Assembly (NCBI RefSeq): GCF_000239775.1
Contig: NZ_CAFI01000049.1
Location: 1 to 56,760 of the forward strand
DNA length: 56,760 bases
Source of the DNA: Bradyrhizobium sp. ORS 375
GTDB lineage: Bacteria; Pseudomonadota; Alphaproteobacteria; Rhizobiales; Xanthobacteraceae
Direction of reading: 5' to 3'
A model generated the notes under the pieces. It was not told where the DNA came from and made no database searches. It worked only from the letters and a program-made list of their open reading frames with translations. A program made the translations under genes and the position numbers. Below, in pieces: positions 1-8,704 of this stretch. Numbering within the stretch: position 1 is the first letter of the stretch; every line of letters begins with the position of its first letter.

Positions 1-1837
1 ACGGTGCTGGCGCAGGCGCTGCCGATGCGGGCGAACGCGCGTTCGGCGCCTGCGCTGACGGCGGGACCGGCGGGCCACCGCGGCCCGGCACTGGCAGCGC
101 ATTGATATTGGCCGGCCCCTGCCCTGGGGCTGGCCCCTGCCCAGGTGCACCGATGGGCGGCGCAGGACGGCCTGGAGGAGCATTGGCCTGAATCGCGGGC
201 GGCGCGCCCGGCCGACCAGCGGCGGTGGCAGCCGGTCCCGTTGGCGGCGGCGGCACCTTGCCCTGCTGGATCAGCGTGGCGCGCTGCATGACGGCCGGTG
301 GCAAAGCGGGCGCAACCGCTGCAGCAGGCGGCGTGGTCGCGGCCGGCCCTGCCGAGATCGGACCGGACGGTGGCGCGGGCCGGTTGATCACAGTGTTGAT
401 GACGGTGGTGTTGTGGATGTTCTGATAGATGATGTTGTTCGGCGGAGGCGCGACGAAGGCCGGCGGGCGGACATAGACCGGAATCGGCACGAACACCGGG
501 CGCGGCAGGATGAAGAGGCCGACCGGCGCGTAAGGCGGCGGCAGCTCCACGAACTCAGGCGGTGGCGGCGGCAGGATGTAGACCGGCGGTGGTGGCGGCG
601 GCACGAAATCGAAATCGGGATCCGAGAACAGCAGCACCGGCCGCTCGACATAGGTGATCTCGTCGAGTGGCGGCGGCGGCACGTCGTACTCGATCATGGC
701 GAAGCTCGGCGGCGGCTCGGGAGGAGCCGACAGGATCGCCAGCCGCCGGCGCGCATCCGCGGCGTGGGCGCCGTAGGGATAGCGCTTCAGATACGACCAA
801 TAGGCTTCCGCGCTGTCTGTGCGGTAGGTGCGCCGCCAGGTCAGCGCCTCGCGGCGCGCGGCGACGATGGCTCGCACGCGCCGGGCGAGCGGATCGCCCG
901 GATAGGCAGCGATGAAATCCTCATAGCCCTGCAGCGTGTCGCGCTCGAGAGCCGCCGTATAGGCCTCTTGCACGGGCAGCTCGCGGATCGGCCGCGCGCG
1001 AAGGGCTGCGGTCTGCTCGGGCGAGACCTGCGGGGCCGGCGCATCAGGCGCCCGTTCGAAGAAGGTGAAGGTGGCCTGGATCTTCTGCGCATCCCACGGC
1101 ACCTGGGCGCCCTTGGTCTCCTCGTTGACGCGCAACCGCAGACGGTCGAATACCTCCGGCAGCGACAGGCCGCCGGTGCGGATCATCTCCGCCAATGAGC
1201 GGGCATAGACGCCGTAATTGCCGGTCTCGCTCGGAGCGATCGTGCCGGGCGCGGCGTTGAACGCGATCAGCATGTTGTTGTCCGGCTCGACCAGCGCGAG
1301 CCCGCCCGCAATCGTCGGACCAGCTGAAATGAACGGCTGCTGGCGCGCCGCGTCGAGCACGACGACGCCGGCCTTCAGCTGCGTCGCGGCGAGCTGGCGG
1401 ATGTAGTCGCTGAGCCGCAGGCCTTCGGTCGGGATGTCGACATCGCTCGCGATATTGGCATCGACCGGGATGAAGTAGTTCTCGCCGGCGAGCTGCATGC
1501 CGTAGCCGGCGAGATAGACCATCGCCACCGTGTTGCCCTCGGACGACTGCGCCTTGTGAATGAAATCGCGGAAGCTCTTGCGCAGCGTGTCGGCATCGAG
1601 GTCTCGCGCGCCGACGACGTCGAAGCCCGCCGCCTGCAAGGTCTGCGCGATCAGGCCGGCGTCATTGGCCGCCGTGGCCAGGGTGCCTTTGGTATAGGCG
1701 CTGTTGCCGATCACCAGCGCGATGCGCTTCTCCGGTGCGGGCTGCTGCGCTGCAGCAGGCCGCGATAAACCTACCAGCGCGAGCAGGCAAAGCGCGACGG
1801 GGACGATAGTCTGAGAGTTGATCTTGGCCAAGCGCAT
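1..1837 (-). CDS. Caspase-fold protein with both catalytic residues replaced (3' end cut by window edge)
   Basis: The frame is open from an ATG at 1837 to the left edge, so the C-terminus lies outside the window. A signal peptide (about residues 1-30, ending AAAQ) precedes a peptidase C14 (caspase p20) domain starting at KRIALVIGNSAY (38-49). The loop that normally reads AGHG is AGYG, with Tyr112 at the catalytic His site. The strand that normally ends DACR is LDAAR, with Ala164 at the catalytic Cys site. By family knowledge such a protein cannot act as a cysteine protease; a scaffold or binding role is inference. After the p20 domain come a helical repeat-like segment (about 270-340) and a very proline-rich tail (from about 390) with runs of PPPPP. 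An exported or periplasmic location is likely. No partner gene is visible, because dnaE is the next gene and is separated by about 175 bases. Confidence 0.85.
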   Translation of the reverse strand, partial: MRLAKINSQTIVPVALCLLALVGLSRPAAAQQPAPEKRIALVIGNSAYTKGTLATAANDAGLIAQTLQAAGFDVVGARDLDADTLRKSFRDFIHKAQSSEGNTVAMVYLAGYGMQLAGENYFIPVDANIASDVDIPTEGLRLSDYIRQLAATQLKAGVVVLDAARQQPFISAGPTIAGGLALVEPDNNMLIAFNAAPGTIAPSETGNYGVYARSLAEMIRTGGLSLPEVFDRLRLRVNEETKGAQVPWDAQKIQATFTFFERAPDAPAPQVSPEQTAALRARPIRELPVQEAYTAALERDTLQGYEDFIAAYPGDPLARRVRAIVAARREALTWRRTYRTDSAEAYWSYLKRYPYGAHAADARRRLAILSAPPEPPPSFAMIEYDVPPPPLDEITYVERPVLLFSDPDFDFVPPPPPPVYILPPPPPEFVELPPPYAPVGLFILPRPVFVPIPVYVRPPAFVAPPPNNIIYQNIHNTTVINTVINRPAPPSGPISAGPAATTPPAAAVAPALPPAVMQRATLIQQGKVPPPPTGPAATAAGRPGAPPAIQANAPPGRPAPPIGAPGQGPAPGQGPANINALPVPGRGGPPVPPSAQAPNARSPASAAPAPAP

Positions 1838-2013
1838 GACGGTTCGAGCCCTTATCGAGGCACCTGCCCCGGATACAGCGCGCGGGTGGCTGAACCGCGG
1901 TTGAACGGAGGCATGCCGGAACAGCGAAGTTGCAGCTTTTTCGTTCCACCTCGCCCGCGCCCCTCCGAGCAGGACAGCCAAGCCAAGGCCGCCCCATCGA
2001 AAATCGGCTCGCC

Positions 2014-5000
2014 TCAGAGCTGCTGCACCTCGACCACGCCAGTCACGGCCTTGATGGCGCCTGCAATTTGTGGCGAAACCTTGAAGCGACCGGGCAGCTT
2101 CATCTCCACCTCGGTCTCCAGGTCGAGCATCATCACAAGCGAGACCTCGCCTTCGCCGGCGGCGGCTCGCGGCGGCGGCGCCGCGGCGCTCTTGGCTGCG
2201 GCACCATTGCCATTGGCCGCAGCGCCATCCCCCTGCAGCCGCTTGACGATCGAATCGAGCGGCTTGGTGTCGCGCAGGAAGATGCGCAGGCCGCGCTGGG
2301 TCTTGGCGGCGGCATCGTCGAGCGGCTCGGCATGCAGCACGCGGGCGCGGACGTCCTCACCCTGCAGCTCGGCGCCGAGCTGCAGCAGTACGGCTGCACC
2401 CGGCTCGAGCACGTCGCGATATTGCGCGAGCCCTTCGGAGAACAGCACGGCCTCGAAATGGCCGGTCGGATCCGACAGGCCCATGATGCCCATCTTGTTG
2501 CCGGTCTTGGTGCGGCGCTCCATGCGCGACACCACGGTCGCCGCGACCTTGCCGGCGGTGGCGCCGGTTTTCACCGCGCGCGAGAACTCGGCCCAGCTCT
2601 GCACCCGCAGCCGTTTCAAGGCGGCGGCGTAGTCGTCGAGCGGATGGCCGGACAGGAAGAAGCCGATCGCATCATACTCGCGGCGCAGGCGCTCGGCCGG
2701 CAGCCAGTTCTCGATGTTCGGCAGGATGATCGCGGGCGCATCGGCCGCATTGCCGAACATGTCGTTCTGGCCTGATGTCGCAGCCTCGTTGGCGCGCTGG
2801 CAGGCGGCGACGATGGCGTCAGCTCCGGCGAACACGCGGGCGCGGTTCTTGTCGAGGCAATCGAAGGCGCCGGCCGCGGCCAGCGTCTCGATGATGCGTT
2901 TGTTGATCGCGCGTGGACTGACGCGGCTGGCGAAGTCGGCGAGCGAGGTGAACGGGCCGCCCTTGCTGCGGGCCTCGACGATCATCTCGATCGCCTGCGG
3001 CCCCACGCCCTTGAGCGCGGCGAGCGCGTAGAAGATGGTGTTGCCGCTGACCTCGAAGGTCGGGCCGGAGCGGTTGATCGACGGCGGCTCGACCTTGATG
3101 CCCAGGCGCTGCGCCTCGGCGCGGAATTCCGAGAGCTTGTCCGTGTTGTTGAGATCGAGCGTCATCGACGCCGCGATGAACTCCACCGGATAATGCGCCT
3201 TCATGTAGGCGGTATGGTAGGACACCAGCGCGTAGGCGGCCGCGTGCGACTTGTTGAAGCCGTAGTCGGCAAACTTCGCGAGCAGGTCGAAGATGGTGTC
3301 GGCCTGGTCCTTCGGTACGCCGTTCTTGACGGCGCCCTCGACGAAGCGGACGCGCTGCTTGTCCATCTCGGCGCGGATCTTCTTGCCCATGGCGCGGCGC
3401 AGAAGATCGGCTTCGCCGAGCGAATAGCCGGACATCTGCTGCGCGACCTGCATCACCTGCTCCTGGTAGATGATGACGCCGAAGGTCTCCTTCAGGATCG
3501 GCTCCAGAATCGGATGCAGATATTCCGGCTCCTCCTCGCCGTGCTTGCGGGCGCAGTAGGTCGGGATGTTGGCCATCGGACCCGGGCGATACAGCGCGAC
3601 CAGCGCGATGATGTCCTCGAACCGGTCGGGGCGCATGTCGATCAGCGCCCGCCGCATGCCCTGACTTTCAACCTGGAACACGCCGACCACGTCGCCGCGC
3701 GCCAGCATCTGGTAGCTTGGCGCGTCGTCGATCGGCAGGGTCGCGAGATCGACATGGATGTCGCGCTGCTTCAACAGCTTCACCGCGACGTCGAGCACGG
3801 TCAGCGTCTTCAGGCCGAGGAAGTCGAACTTGACGAGGCCAGCCGGCTCGACCCATTTCATGTTGAACTGGGTGACCGGCATGTCCGATTTCGGATCGCG
3901 ATACATCGGCACCAGCTCGCTGAGCGGCCGGTCGCCGATGACGATGCCCGCGGCGTGGGTCGAGGCGTGCCGCGTCAGACCCTCCAGGCGCATCGCGATG
4001 TCGAAGGCGCGCGCCACGACCGGGTCCTCGTCGCGGAACGCCTGCAGCTTCGGCTCGCCCTCGATGGCGGCGGCGAGCGTGACGGGCGCCGCCGGATTCT
4101 GCGGCACCAGCTTGGTCAGCTTGTCGACCTGGCCATAGGGCATCTGCAGCACGCGGCCGACGTCGCGCAGCACGCCGCGCGCCTGCAGCGTACCGAAGGT
4201 GATGATCTGCGCCACCTGGTCGCGGCCATAGCGCTGCTGCACGTAGGAGATCACCTCGCCGCGGCGGTCCTGGCAGAAGTCGATGTCGAAGTCCGGCATC
4301 GAGACGCGCTCGGGATTGAGGAAGCGCTCGAACAGCAGCGCGAACCGCATCGGGTCCAAGTCGGTGATGGTCAGCACCCAGGCGACCAGCGAGCCTGCAC
4401 CGGAGCCGCGGCCCGGACCGACCGGAATGCCGTGCGCCTTGGCCCATTTGATGAAGTCCGACACGATCAGGAAGTAGCCCGCGTACTTCATGCGCATGAT
4501 GACGTCGAGCTCGAAGGCGAGCCGCTTCTGATAGTCCTCCTCGGTCATGCCCGGCGCCATGCCGTGCACCTTGAGGCGGCGCTCGAGACCCTCCTCCGCC
4601 TGCCGCTTTAGCTCGGCGGCCTCGGCGCTGGCGGCGTCCACGGCATCGGCGCCATTGCCGGCGCCGACCGTGAAGAACGGCAGAATCGGCTTGCGCGTGC
4701 GCGGCCGGTACGAGCAGCGCTCGGCGATCTCGACCGTCGAGGCCAGCGCCTCCGGAAGATCGGCGAACAGCACCGCCATCTCGGCGCGGGTCTTGAAGCG
4801 ATGATCGGGGGTCAGCTGCACGCGTTCGGTGTCGGCGATGAGATGGCCGCCGGCGATGCACAGCAGCGCGTCATGCGCCTCGTAATCGTCCGTGCTGGCG
4901 AAATACGGCTCGTTGGTCGCGACCAGCGGCAGGCCCTTGTCATAAGCGATGTCGATCAGCCCGCCCTCGACGCGCCGCTCGCGCTCGACGCCGTGACGCT

Positions 5001-5538
5001 GCAGCTCGATGTAGAGGCGATCGCCGAACTGGCTCGCCAGCCGCTCGCACCGCTGGGCGGCCAGCGCCACCATGTCGTGCTGGATCGCCAGCGAGATCGG
5101 CCCGTCCGGTCCGCCGGTCAGCGCGATCAGGCCATCGACGCCCTCCGTCAGCCAGTCGAACTTGATGTGCGGCGCCTGATGCGTCGGCGTCTCCAGGAAC
5201 GCCCGCGAATTCAGCCGCATCAGATGCCGATAGCCCTCCTCCTTCGCGGCCAGCAGGACGATTCGCGACGGCTGCGCCACCGCGCCCGCATTGCGCGCAT
5301 TCGGGTCCATGTCGCCGAAATCGATGGCCAGCTCGCAGCCCGCGATCGGCTGGATGCCGTAGCCCGCCATCTTGTCGGAGAATTCCAACGCACCGAACAT
5401 GTTGTCGGTGTCGGTCAGCGCCAGCGCCGGCTGGCGGTCGGCCTTGGCGAGCTCGCCGAGCTTGGCGATCTTGATCGAGCCCTTCAGCAGCGAATAGGCC
5501 GAGTGGACGTGGAGATGGACGAATCCGGCGCTGGACAT
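2014..5538 (-). CDS. dnaE: DNA polymerase III subunit alpha
   Basis: This is the replicative polymerase subunit, 1174 residues, the usual length for DnaE1. The N-terminal PHP domain begins at FVHLHVHSAYS (about residues 6-16) and keeps its histidines. The polymerase active-site aspartates are in PDFDIDF (about 413-419), preceded by the glycine-rich GPGRGSGAGS motif. A helix-hairpin-helix region and an OB fold (around residue 1000, KVAATVVSRMERRTKTGNKMG) follow, and the C-terminus is degenerate as usual. The start at 5538 gives the family's short N-terminus directly before the PHP motif. In many Rhizobiales lolC-lolD lies directly upstream of dnaE; here about 5 kb of accessory genes separate them. 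No obvious terminator is seen between its stop and position 1837. Confidence 0.98.
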   Translation of the reverse strand: MSSAGFVHLHVHSAYSLLKGSIKIAKLGELAKADRQPALALTDTDNMFGALEFSDKMAGYGIQPIAGCELAIDFGDMDPNARNAGAVAQPSRIVLLAAKEEGYRHLMRLNSRAFLETPTHQAPHIKFDWLTEGVDGLIALTGGPDGPISLAIQHDMVALAAQRCERLASQFGDRLYIELQRHGVERERRVEGGLIDIAYDKGLPLVATNEPYFASTDDYEAHDALLCIAGGHLIADTERVQLTPDHRFKTRAEMAVLFADLPEALASTVEIAERCSYRPRTRKPILPFFTVGAGNGADAVDAASAEAAELKRQAEEGLERRLKVHGMAPGMTEEDYQKRLAFELDVIMRMKYAGYFLIVSDFIKWAKAHGIPVGPGRGSGAGSLVAWVLTITDLDPMRFALLFERFLNPERVSMPDFDIDFCQDRRGEVISYVQQRYGRDQVAQIITFGTLQARGVLRDVGRVLQMPYGQVDKLTKLVPQNPAAPVTLAAAIEGEPKLQAFRDEDPVVARAFDIAMRLEGLTRHASTHAAGIVIGDRPLSELVPMYRDPKSDMPVTQFNMKWVEPAGLVKFDFLGLKTLTVLDVAVKLLKQRDIHVDLATLPIDDAPSYQMLARGDVVGVFQVESQGMRRALIDMRPDRFEDIIALVALYRPGPMANIPTYCARKHGEEEPEYLHPILEPILKETFGVIIYQEQVMQVAQQMSGYSLGEADLLRRAMGKKIRAEMDKQRVRFVEGAVKNGVPKDQADTIFDLLAKFADYGFNKSHAAAYALVSYHTAYMKAHYPVEFIAASMTLDLNNTDKLSEFRAEAQRLGIKVEPPSINRSGPTFEVSGNTIFYALAALKGVGPQAIEMIVEARSKGGPFTSLADFASRVSPRAINKRIIETLAAAGAFDCLDKNRARVFAGADAIVAACQRANEAATSGQNDMFGNAADAPAIILPNIENWLPAERLRREYDAIGFFLSGHPLDDYAAALKRLRVQSWAEFSRAVKTGATAGKVAATVVSRMERRTKTGNKMGIMGLSDPTGHFEAVLFSEGLAQYRDVLEPGAAVLLQLGAELQGEDVRARVLHAEPLDDAAAKTQRGLRIFLRDTKPLDSIVKRLQGDGAAANGNGAAAKSAAAPPPRAAAGEGEVSLVMMLDLETEVEMKLPGRFKVSPQIAGAIKAVTGVVEVQQL

Positions 5539-5726
5539 GCTCGCCTTGCAACTTCGCTTGAGGGCTTCCGAAAGCTGCGCGCCGGTCCAGTCGGGAGATG
5601 ACCGATCTCGGGATCCGCGATCCCGCGACCGACTCGCTTTGGGTATGATATCGGATCAGTCGCGCGCGAGTCCGGCGGCCCGGACGGCTGTCCGGCTTTT
5701 CCCCAGCCGGGCCGCCCTTCGAAAAA

Positions 5727-5825
5727 TCAAAGCTGTGGAATGATTTGCGCCCACAGCGCGATCATCCCGACGAACAGCGTGATCGACGCCAGTGCGGCGG
5801 CTTCTTCGACGAAAACCTTCAGCAT
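5727..5825 (-). CDS. 32-residue single-pass membrane miniprotein
   Basis: This short reading frame encodes a 32-residue protein beginning MLKVFVEEAAALAS and ending IIPQL. One hydrophobic segment (about residues 12-30, ITLFVGMIALWAQII) could span the membrane. It has a strong ribosome-binding site, AGGGAGG, about 5 bases before the ATG at 5825, which is the main reason for calling it. It lies about 190 bases upstream of dnaE on the same strand. I do not recognise a family. It could be a non-coding artefact, but the good start signal and the membrane-like composition argue for a real gene. Confidence 0.5.
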   Translation of the reverse strand: MLKVFVEEAAALASITLFVGMIALWAQIIPQL

Positions 5826-5953
5826 GGGGACCTCCCTGAGTCAGAACATATGAAGAACAATGTTCCTTTTTCGTTCTCAGGTCAAGCGCGGCGGGAAGTC
5901 GTCTCGCTGCCGATGCGGTTGCTTGGTTAATTGATCTCGATCGGCAAGAAAAA

Positions 5954-5980
5954 GGCCCCGGCGCGGGTTGCGCCGGGGCC
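5954..5980 (-). terminator. Intrinsic terminator of the Omp31-like gene at 6012-6725
   Basis: A perfect 11-bp stem (5954-5964 with 5970-5980) encloses a 5-base loop. On the minus strand it is followed by a T-rich run (TTTTTCTTG). It lies about 30 bases past the stop codon of the upstream porin-like gene, so it ends that transcript before the miniprotein and dnaE. Confidence 0.85.
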
Positions 5981-6011
5981 TGCATGCTCAAGGGAACGGA
6001 CGCGCAGCGAC

Positions 6012-6725
6012 TCAGTACCGCGTCGCGACCGGGCCGCCGAAGCGATAGTTCAGGCGCGCCGTGAACAGGTCGACGTCCTGCTTGATGCTCTCGGAGCCGA
6101 GCGCGCCGAAGCTCACGGTCTGTCGGTCCATGAACAGATGGTCGTATTCGACGCCCACCGACCAGTTCGGCGCGAAGCCGTATTCGAGGCCGGCGCCGAC
6201 CACGCCGCCCCAGCGGGTGTCGTCGTTGGAGCCGAGGAACGCACCGGTCGCCGAGTTGGTGATCGTGTAGGTGTTGCTTGTCACGGCCGCACCACCCTTG
6301 GCGTAGAGCAGCACGTTGTTGAAGGCGTAGCCGACCTGGCCGGTGAACAGACCGAATGCGTCGGTCTTGGTGCGGTTGCGGGTCGCGAACAGCGCGCTCA
6401 CATTGTCGCCGGTGAAGTCGGCCCAGTTGCCCTGCGCCTCGACACCGAACACGACGGGGCCCATCTGCCAGCGATAACCGAACTGGCCACCGATCGTGCC
6501 GCCCGACGAATCATGCGAACCCTCGCGGCCGCCGCCGACCAGATCCCAGGTGTTGTGGCTCCAGCCGCCGCCACCGTTCGCACCGATGTAGAAGCCGCTC
6601 CAATCATAGATCGCGGCCATCATCGGCGCAGGCGCCTTCGTGTAGGGACGCGCGGCGAGATCCGCGGCCAGCGCCGGCGAGGCCAGCACCACGAGCGCCG
6701 TCGTCATCAACACAAGTTTCTTCAT
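6012..6725 (-). CDS. Omp31/RopB-like outer-membrane beta-barrel protein
   Basis: This 237-residue precursor has a clear signal peptide (MKKLVLMTTALVVLASPALA) followed by ADLAARPYTKAPAP and then WSGFYIGANGGGGWS, the typical opening of the Omp25/Omp31 OmpA-like barrel family. Alternating strands run to a C-terminal aromatic residue (ATRY). The ATG at 6725 is preferred over a longer frame because it begins exactly at the signal peptide. It is a paralogue of the gene at 7463-8239: the two share the FGLFTGQVGYAFNNVLLYLKGGAAV-type strand and the VGVEYDHLF-type strand. Its substrate is unknown; members of the family are abundant surface proteins of rhizobia. Paired dyad symmetries lie upstream at 6815-6889. 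Confidence 0.9.
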   Translation of the reverse strand: MKKLVLMTTALVVLASPALAADLAARPYTKAPAPMMAAIYDWSGFYIGANGGGGWSHNTWDLVGGGREGSHDSSGGTIGGQFGYRWQMGPVVFGVEAQGNWADFTGDNVSALFATRNRTKTDAFGLFTGQVGYAFNNVLLYAKGGAAVTSNTYTITNSATGAFLGSNDDTRWGGVVGAGLEYGFAPNWSVGVEYDHLFMDRQTVSFGALGSESIKQDVDLFTARLNYRFGGPVATRY

Positions 6726-6814
6726 CTGAAAGTCCAGTCTCGTCTCATTTGGCCCCCAGGCCAGCCGCACCTCTTAACGATCCATGGCGGAATTGCTGTA
6801 GCCTGAGGGTCACA

Positions 6815-6889
6815 GGGTGCTTCTGAAGGCACCCCAGACATGTCTGGAAATTAATCTGCAATCACAGTGTGTTGATGGAACTTTGTGAT
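6815..6889. promoter_or_regulatory. Three dyad symmetries between divergent omp and DUF3551 genes
   Basis: The divergent intergenic stretch holds GGGTGC/GCACCC (6815-6820 with 6829-6834), a perfect 14-bp palindrome CCAGACATGTCTGG (6834-6847), and ATCACA/TGTGAT spaced by 17 bases (6861-6866 with 6884-6889). These are visible in the sequence. A role as operators or leader hairpins for the outer-membrane gene or the DUF3551 gene is inference. Confidence 0.4.
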
Positions 6890-6992
6890 TTGCAAGACGA
6901 GGCCGACCGACTACACACGAGGCGACCTGTTCGCATCGCTTTGTCATGCAACGCGGCGAAGGTTGTCATCACCGGATGAAGGGAGATCGTTG

Positions 6993-7328
6993 ATGCGTGA
7001 CGTGTTCTATGCGGCCCTGGCTGCAGCCGGCCTCGCGGTCGCAGCCCATGCTCCGGCTCACGCCGTCGGAGTCAGGCACGCGTTCTGCCTGCAGGGCGAT
7101 CAGCACCCAGGCTTGAGCAATTGCACGTTCGACACCTACGCGCAGTGTCAAGCGACGGCGTCGGGACGCCTGCTGACCTGCATCGCCAACCCTTATTTCG
7201 CTGGCGTCAGCAACGATCCGCGCGCAACGCCCTATCCCTATCCGAACCGGCAGCGCATCAAGCCGCGGCCGCCGGCACCGAATCCCTACGCGCCCTTCCC
7301 CAACCCGTTCGTGTTCGAAGAGGACTGA
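6993..7328 (+). CDS. DUF3551 family small exported protein
   Basis: This 111-residue protein has a signal peptide (MRDVFYAALAAAGLAVAAHA) and a short domain with four cysteines (HAFCLQG, SNCTF, AQCQATASGR, LTCIANPYF). That arrangement matches DUF3551, an expanded family of small secreted proteins in Bradyrhizobium and relatives. The C-terminal third is proline-rich (PRPPAPNPYAPFPNPF). A GGGAGA ribosome-binding site precedes the ATG at 6993. The function of the family is not known. The gene sits between two porin-like genes on the opposite strand and shares the bidirectional terminator at 7412-7435. Confidence 0.85.
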   Translation: MRDVFYAALAAAGLAVAAHAPAHAVGVRHAFCLQGDQHPGLSNCTFDTYAQCQATASGRLLTCIANPYFAGVSNDPRATPYPYPNRQRIKPRPPAPNPYAPFPNPFVFEED

Positions 7329-7411
7329 GCGGAGTTGACGTCGGACGGAGGACGCCGTCGCTCGGATCTTCCGCCGCGACCTCTGTCAAGCGGTGGCATT
7401 CAGAGAAAAGC

Positions 7412-7435
7412 TCGTCGAGGCCAAGACCTCGACGA
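7412..7435. terminator. Bidirectional intrinsic terminator
   Basis: A perfect 9-bp stem (7412-7420 with 7427-7435) encloses a 6-base loop. A seven-T run follows on the plus strand and a GCTTTTCTC stretch follows on the minus strand. It lies between the convergent ends of the DUF3551 gene and the second porin-like gene and can serve both. Confidence 0.8.
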
Positions 7436-7462
7436 ATTTTTTTAGGCCGATCTGACCAATCG

Positions 7463-8239
7463 TCAGTGCATCATGCCGAGTCCGAAACCCGGACCGAACT
7501 TGTAGTTCAGCTTGACCAGGCCGATATCGACGTCCTGCTTGATGCGGTGAGTCATCGCGGGCTGGCCCGCGGCGGCAACGAAATTCAGGTTCTTGTTGCC
7601 AAGGAAGATGTGGTCGTATTCCACGCCGACGGACCAGTTCGGAGCAAAGCCGTATTCGAGGCCAGCGCCCACCGTGCCGCCCCAGCGCGTTGTATTGGCG
7701 CGATCGAGCATGACATTGGTGCCAGTCGTAAAGGTGTCGTAGCGATCGCCGACGACCGCGGCACCACCCTTGAGGTACAAGAGAACGTTGTCGAAGGCGT
7801 AGCCCACCTGGCCGGTGAACAGGCCGAAGCCGTTGGTACGCGACCGGTCGCTGACATTGGGCAGAATCAGGTTGCGATTGGTGCCCTTGAAGTTGGCCCA
7901 GTCGCCCTGCGCCTCGACGCCGAACACCCAGTTGGCCATCTGGTAGCGGTAGCCGATCTGACCGCCGACCGCGGCGCCGCCGCCGCCCGAGCAGCCCTCG
8001 CGATTGGCCGCCGGATTCACCGCAACGCCGGCGTTCGAGACGAGGTTCCAGCAGTCCCGGCTGGAGCCGCCGCCGGCATTGAAACCGACATAGAAGCCGC
8101 CCCAGTCATAGACCGTCGCCATCACGGCCGGCGGAGCCTTGGTGTAGCCCCCCTTCTTCATCGGAAGATCAGCCGCCAAAGCTGACGTCGCGACGGCCAT
8201 TGCGCCGAGCCCCACCGCTGCGCCGTAAAGCGTTTTCAT
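7463..8239 (-). CDS. Omp31/RopB-like outer-membrane beta-barrel protein (second copy)
   Basis: This 258-residue precursor has a signal peptide ending ATSALAADLPMKKG, then YDWGGFYVGFNAGGGSS, the start of an Omp25/Omp31 barrel. Two in-frame ATGs (8242 and 8239) follow GGAG; the second has the better spacing and is used here. An insert with two cysteines (SRDCWNLV and REGCSGGG) is not found in the neighbouring paralogue and could form a disulfide in a surface loop. The C-terminus (FGPGFGLGMMH) ends in His rather than an aromatic residue, which is unusual for a barrel. The pair probably arose by duplication, with the DUF3551 gene lying between the copies. Confidence 0.88.
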   Translation of the reverse strand: MKTLYGAAVGLGAMAVATSALAADLPMKKGGYTKAPPAVMATVYDWGGFYVGFNAGGGSSRDCWNLVSNAGVAVNPAANREGCSGGGGAAVGGQIGYRYQMANWVFGVEAQGDWANFKGTNRNLILPNVSDRSRTNGFGLFTGQVGYAFDNVLLYLKGGAAVVGDRYDTFTTGTNVMLDRANTTRWGGTVGAGLEYGFAPNWSVGVEYDHIFLGNKNLNFVAAAGQPAMTHRIKQDVDIGLVKLNYKFGPGFGLGMMH

Positions 8240-8704
8240 CATCGAACTCCGTAGCTTTTGTCCCAAGGTCCCCAGACCCTCTCTTCCGTCGCAAAAACAA
8301 GCGCAGCGACGCAGTGCTCATGCCCTTTGCATTTGCGTCGCCACATCACGTGTTGGGCGGACTCAACAGGTTGTTTCCGGCTTTTATGGGATTTGACGCA
8401 AACGCCTATTTTTCAAGGGTTTTGCTGCTACATGAACAAACAACTAATAGGATATGTGGAGGAGTCGTGGCCAACGTCCATCGCGCGCCACAATGCGGGG
8501 CGGTGCCGAAGTTGTGATCGGGCCATTTTCCCGTCACCGAGGAACTCTCGTGTCTCGACGGCGCATCTTCAAGGCACCGCTGACCATCTTGCGAATGAGT
8601 AGCACCATCATCCGCAAAACCGACGATTGTATGATCGCCTCGATAGGTGGACATGCATTGCGATCGCCGCTGATCGCACTGATGTCCGCAGACAATCGCG
8701 GTGC
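8240..8704. other. Gene-free stretch upstream of the second omp gene
   Basis: About 465 bases without a convincing gene. It is more AT-rich than its surroundings around 8385-8460 and presumably holds the promoter of the barrel gene reading leftwards. Short frames here have no good ribosome-binding site or protein-like composition. I see no terminator for the regulator gene whose stop is at 8705. Confidence 0.5.

Noticed and set aside
3193-4611. 472-codon plus-strand frame opposite dnaE
   Set aside because: Shadow of dnaE; no start signal and no recognisable family.
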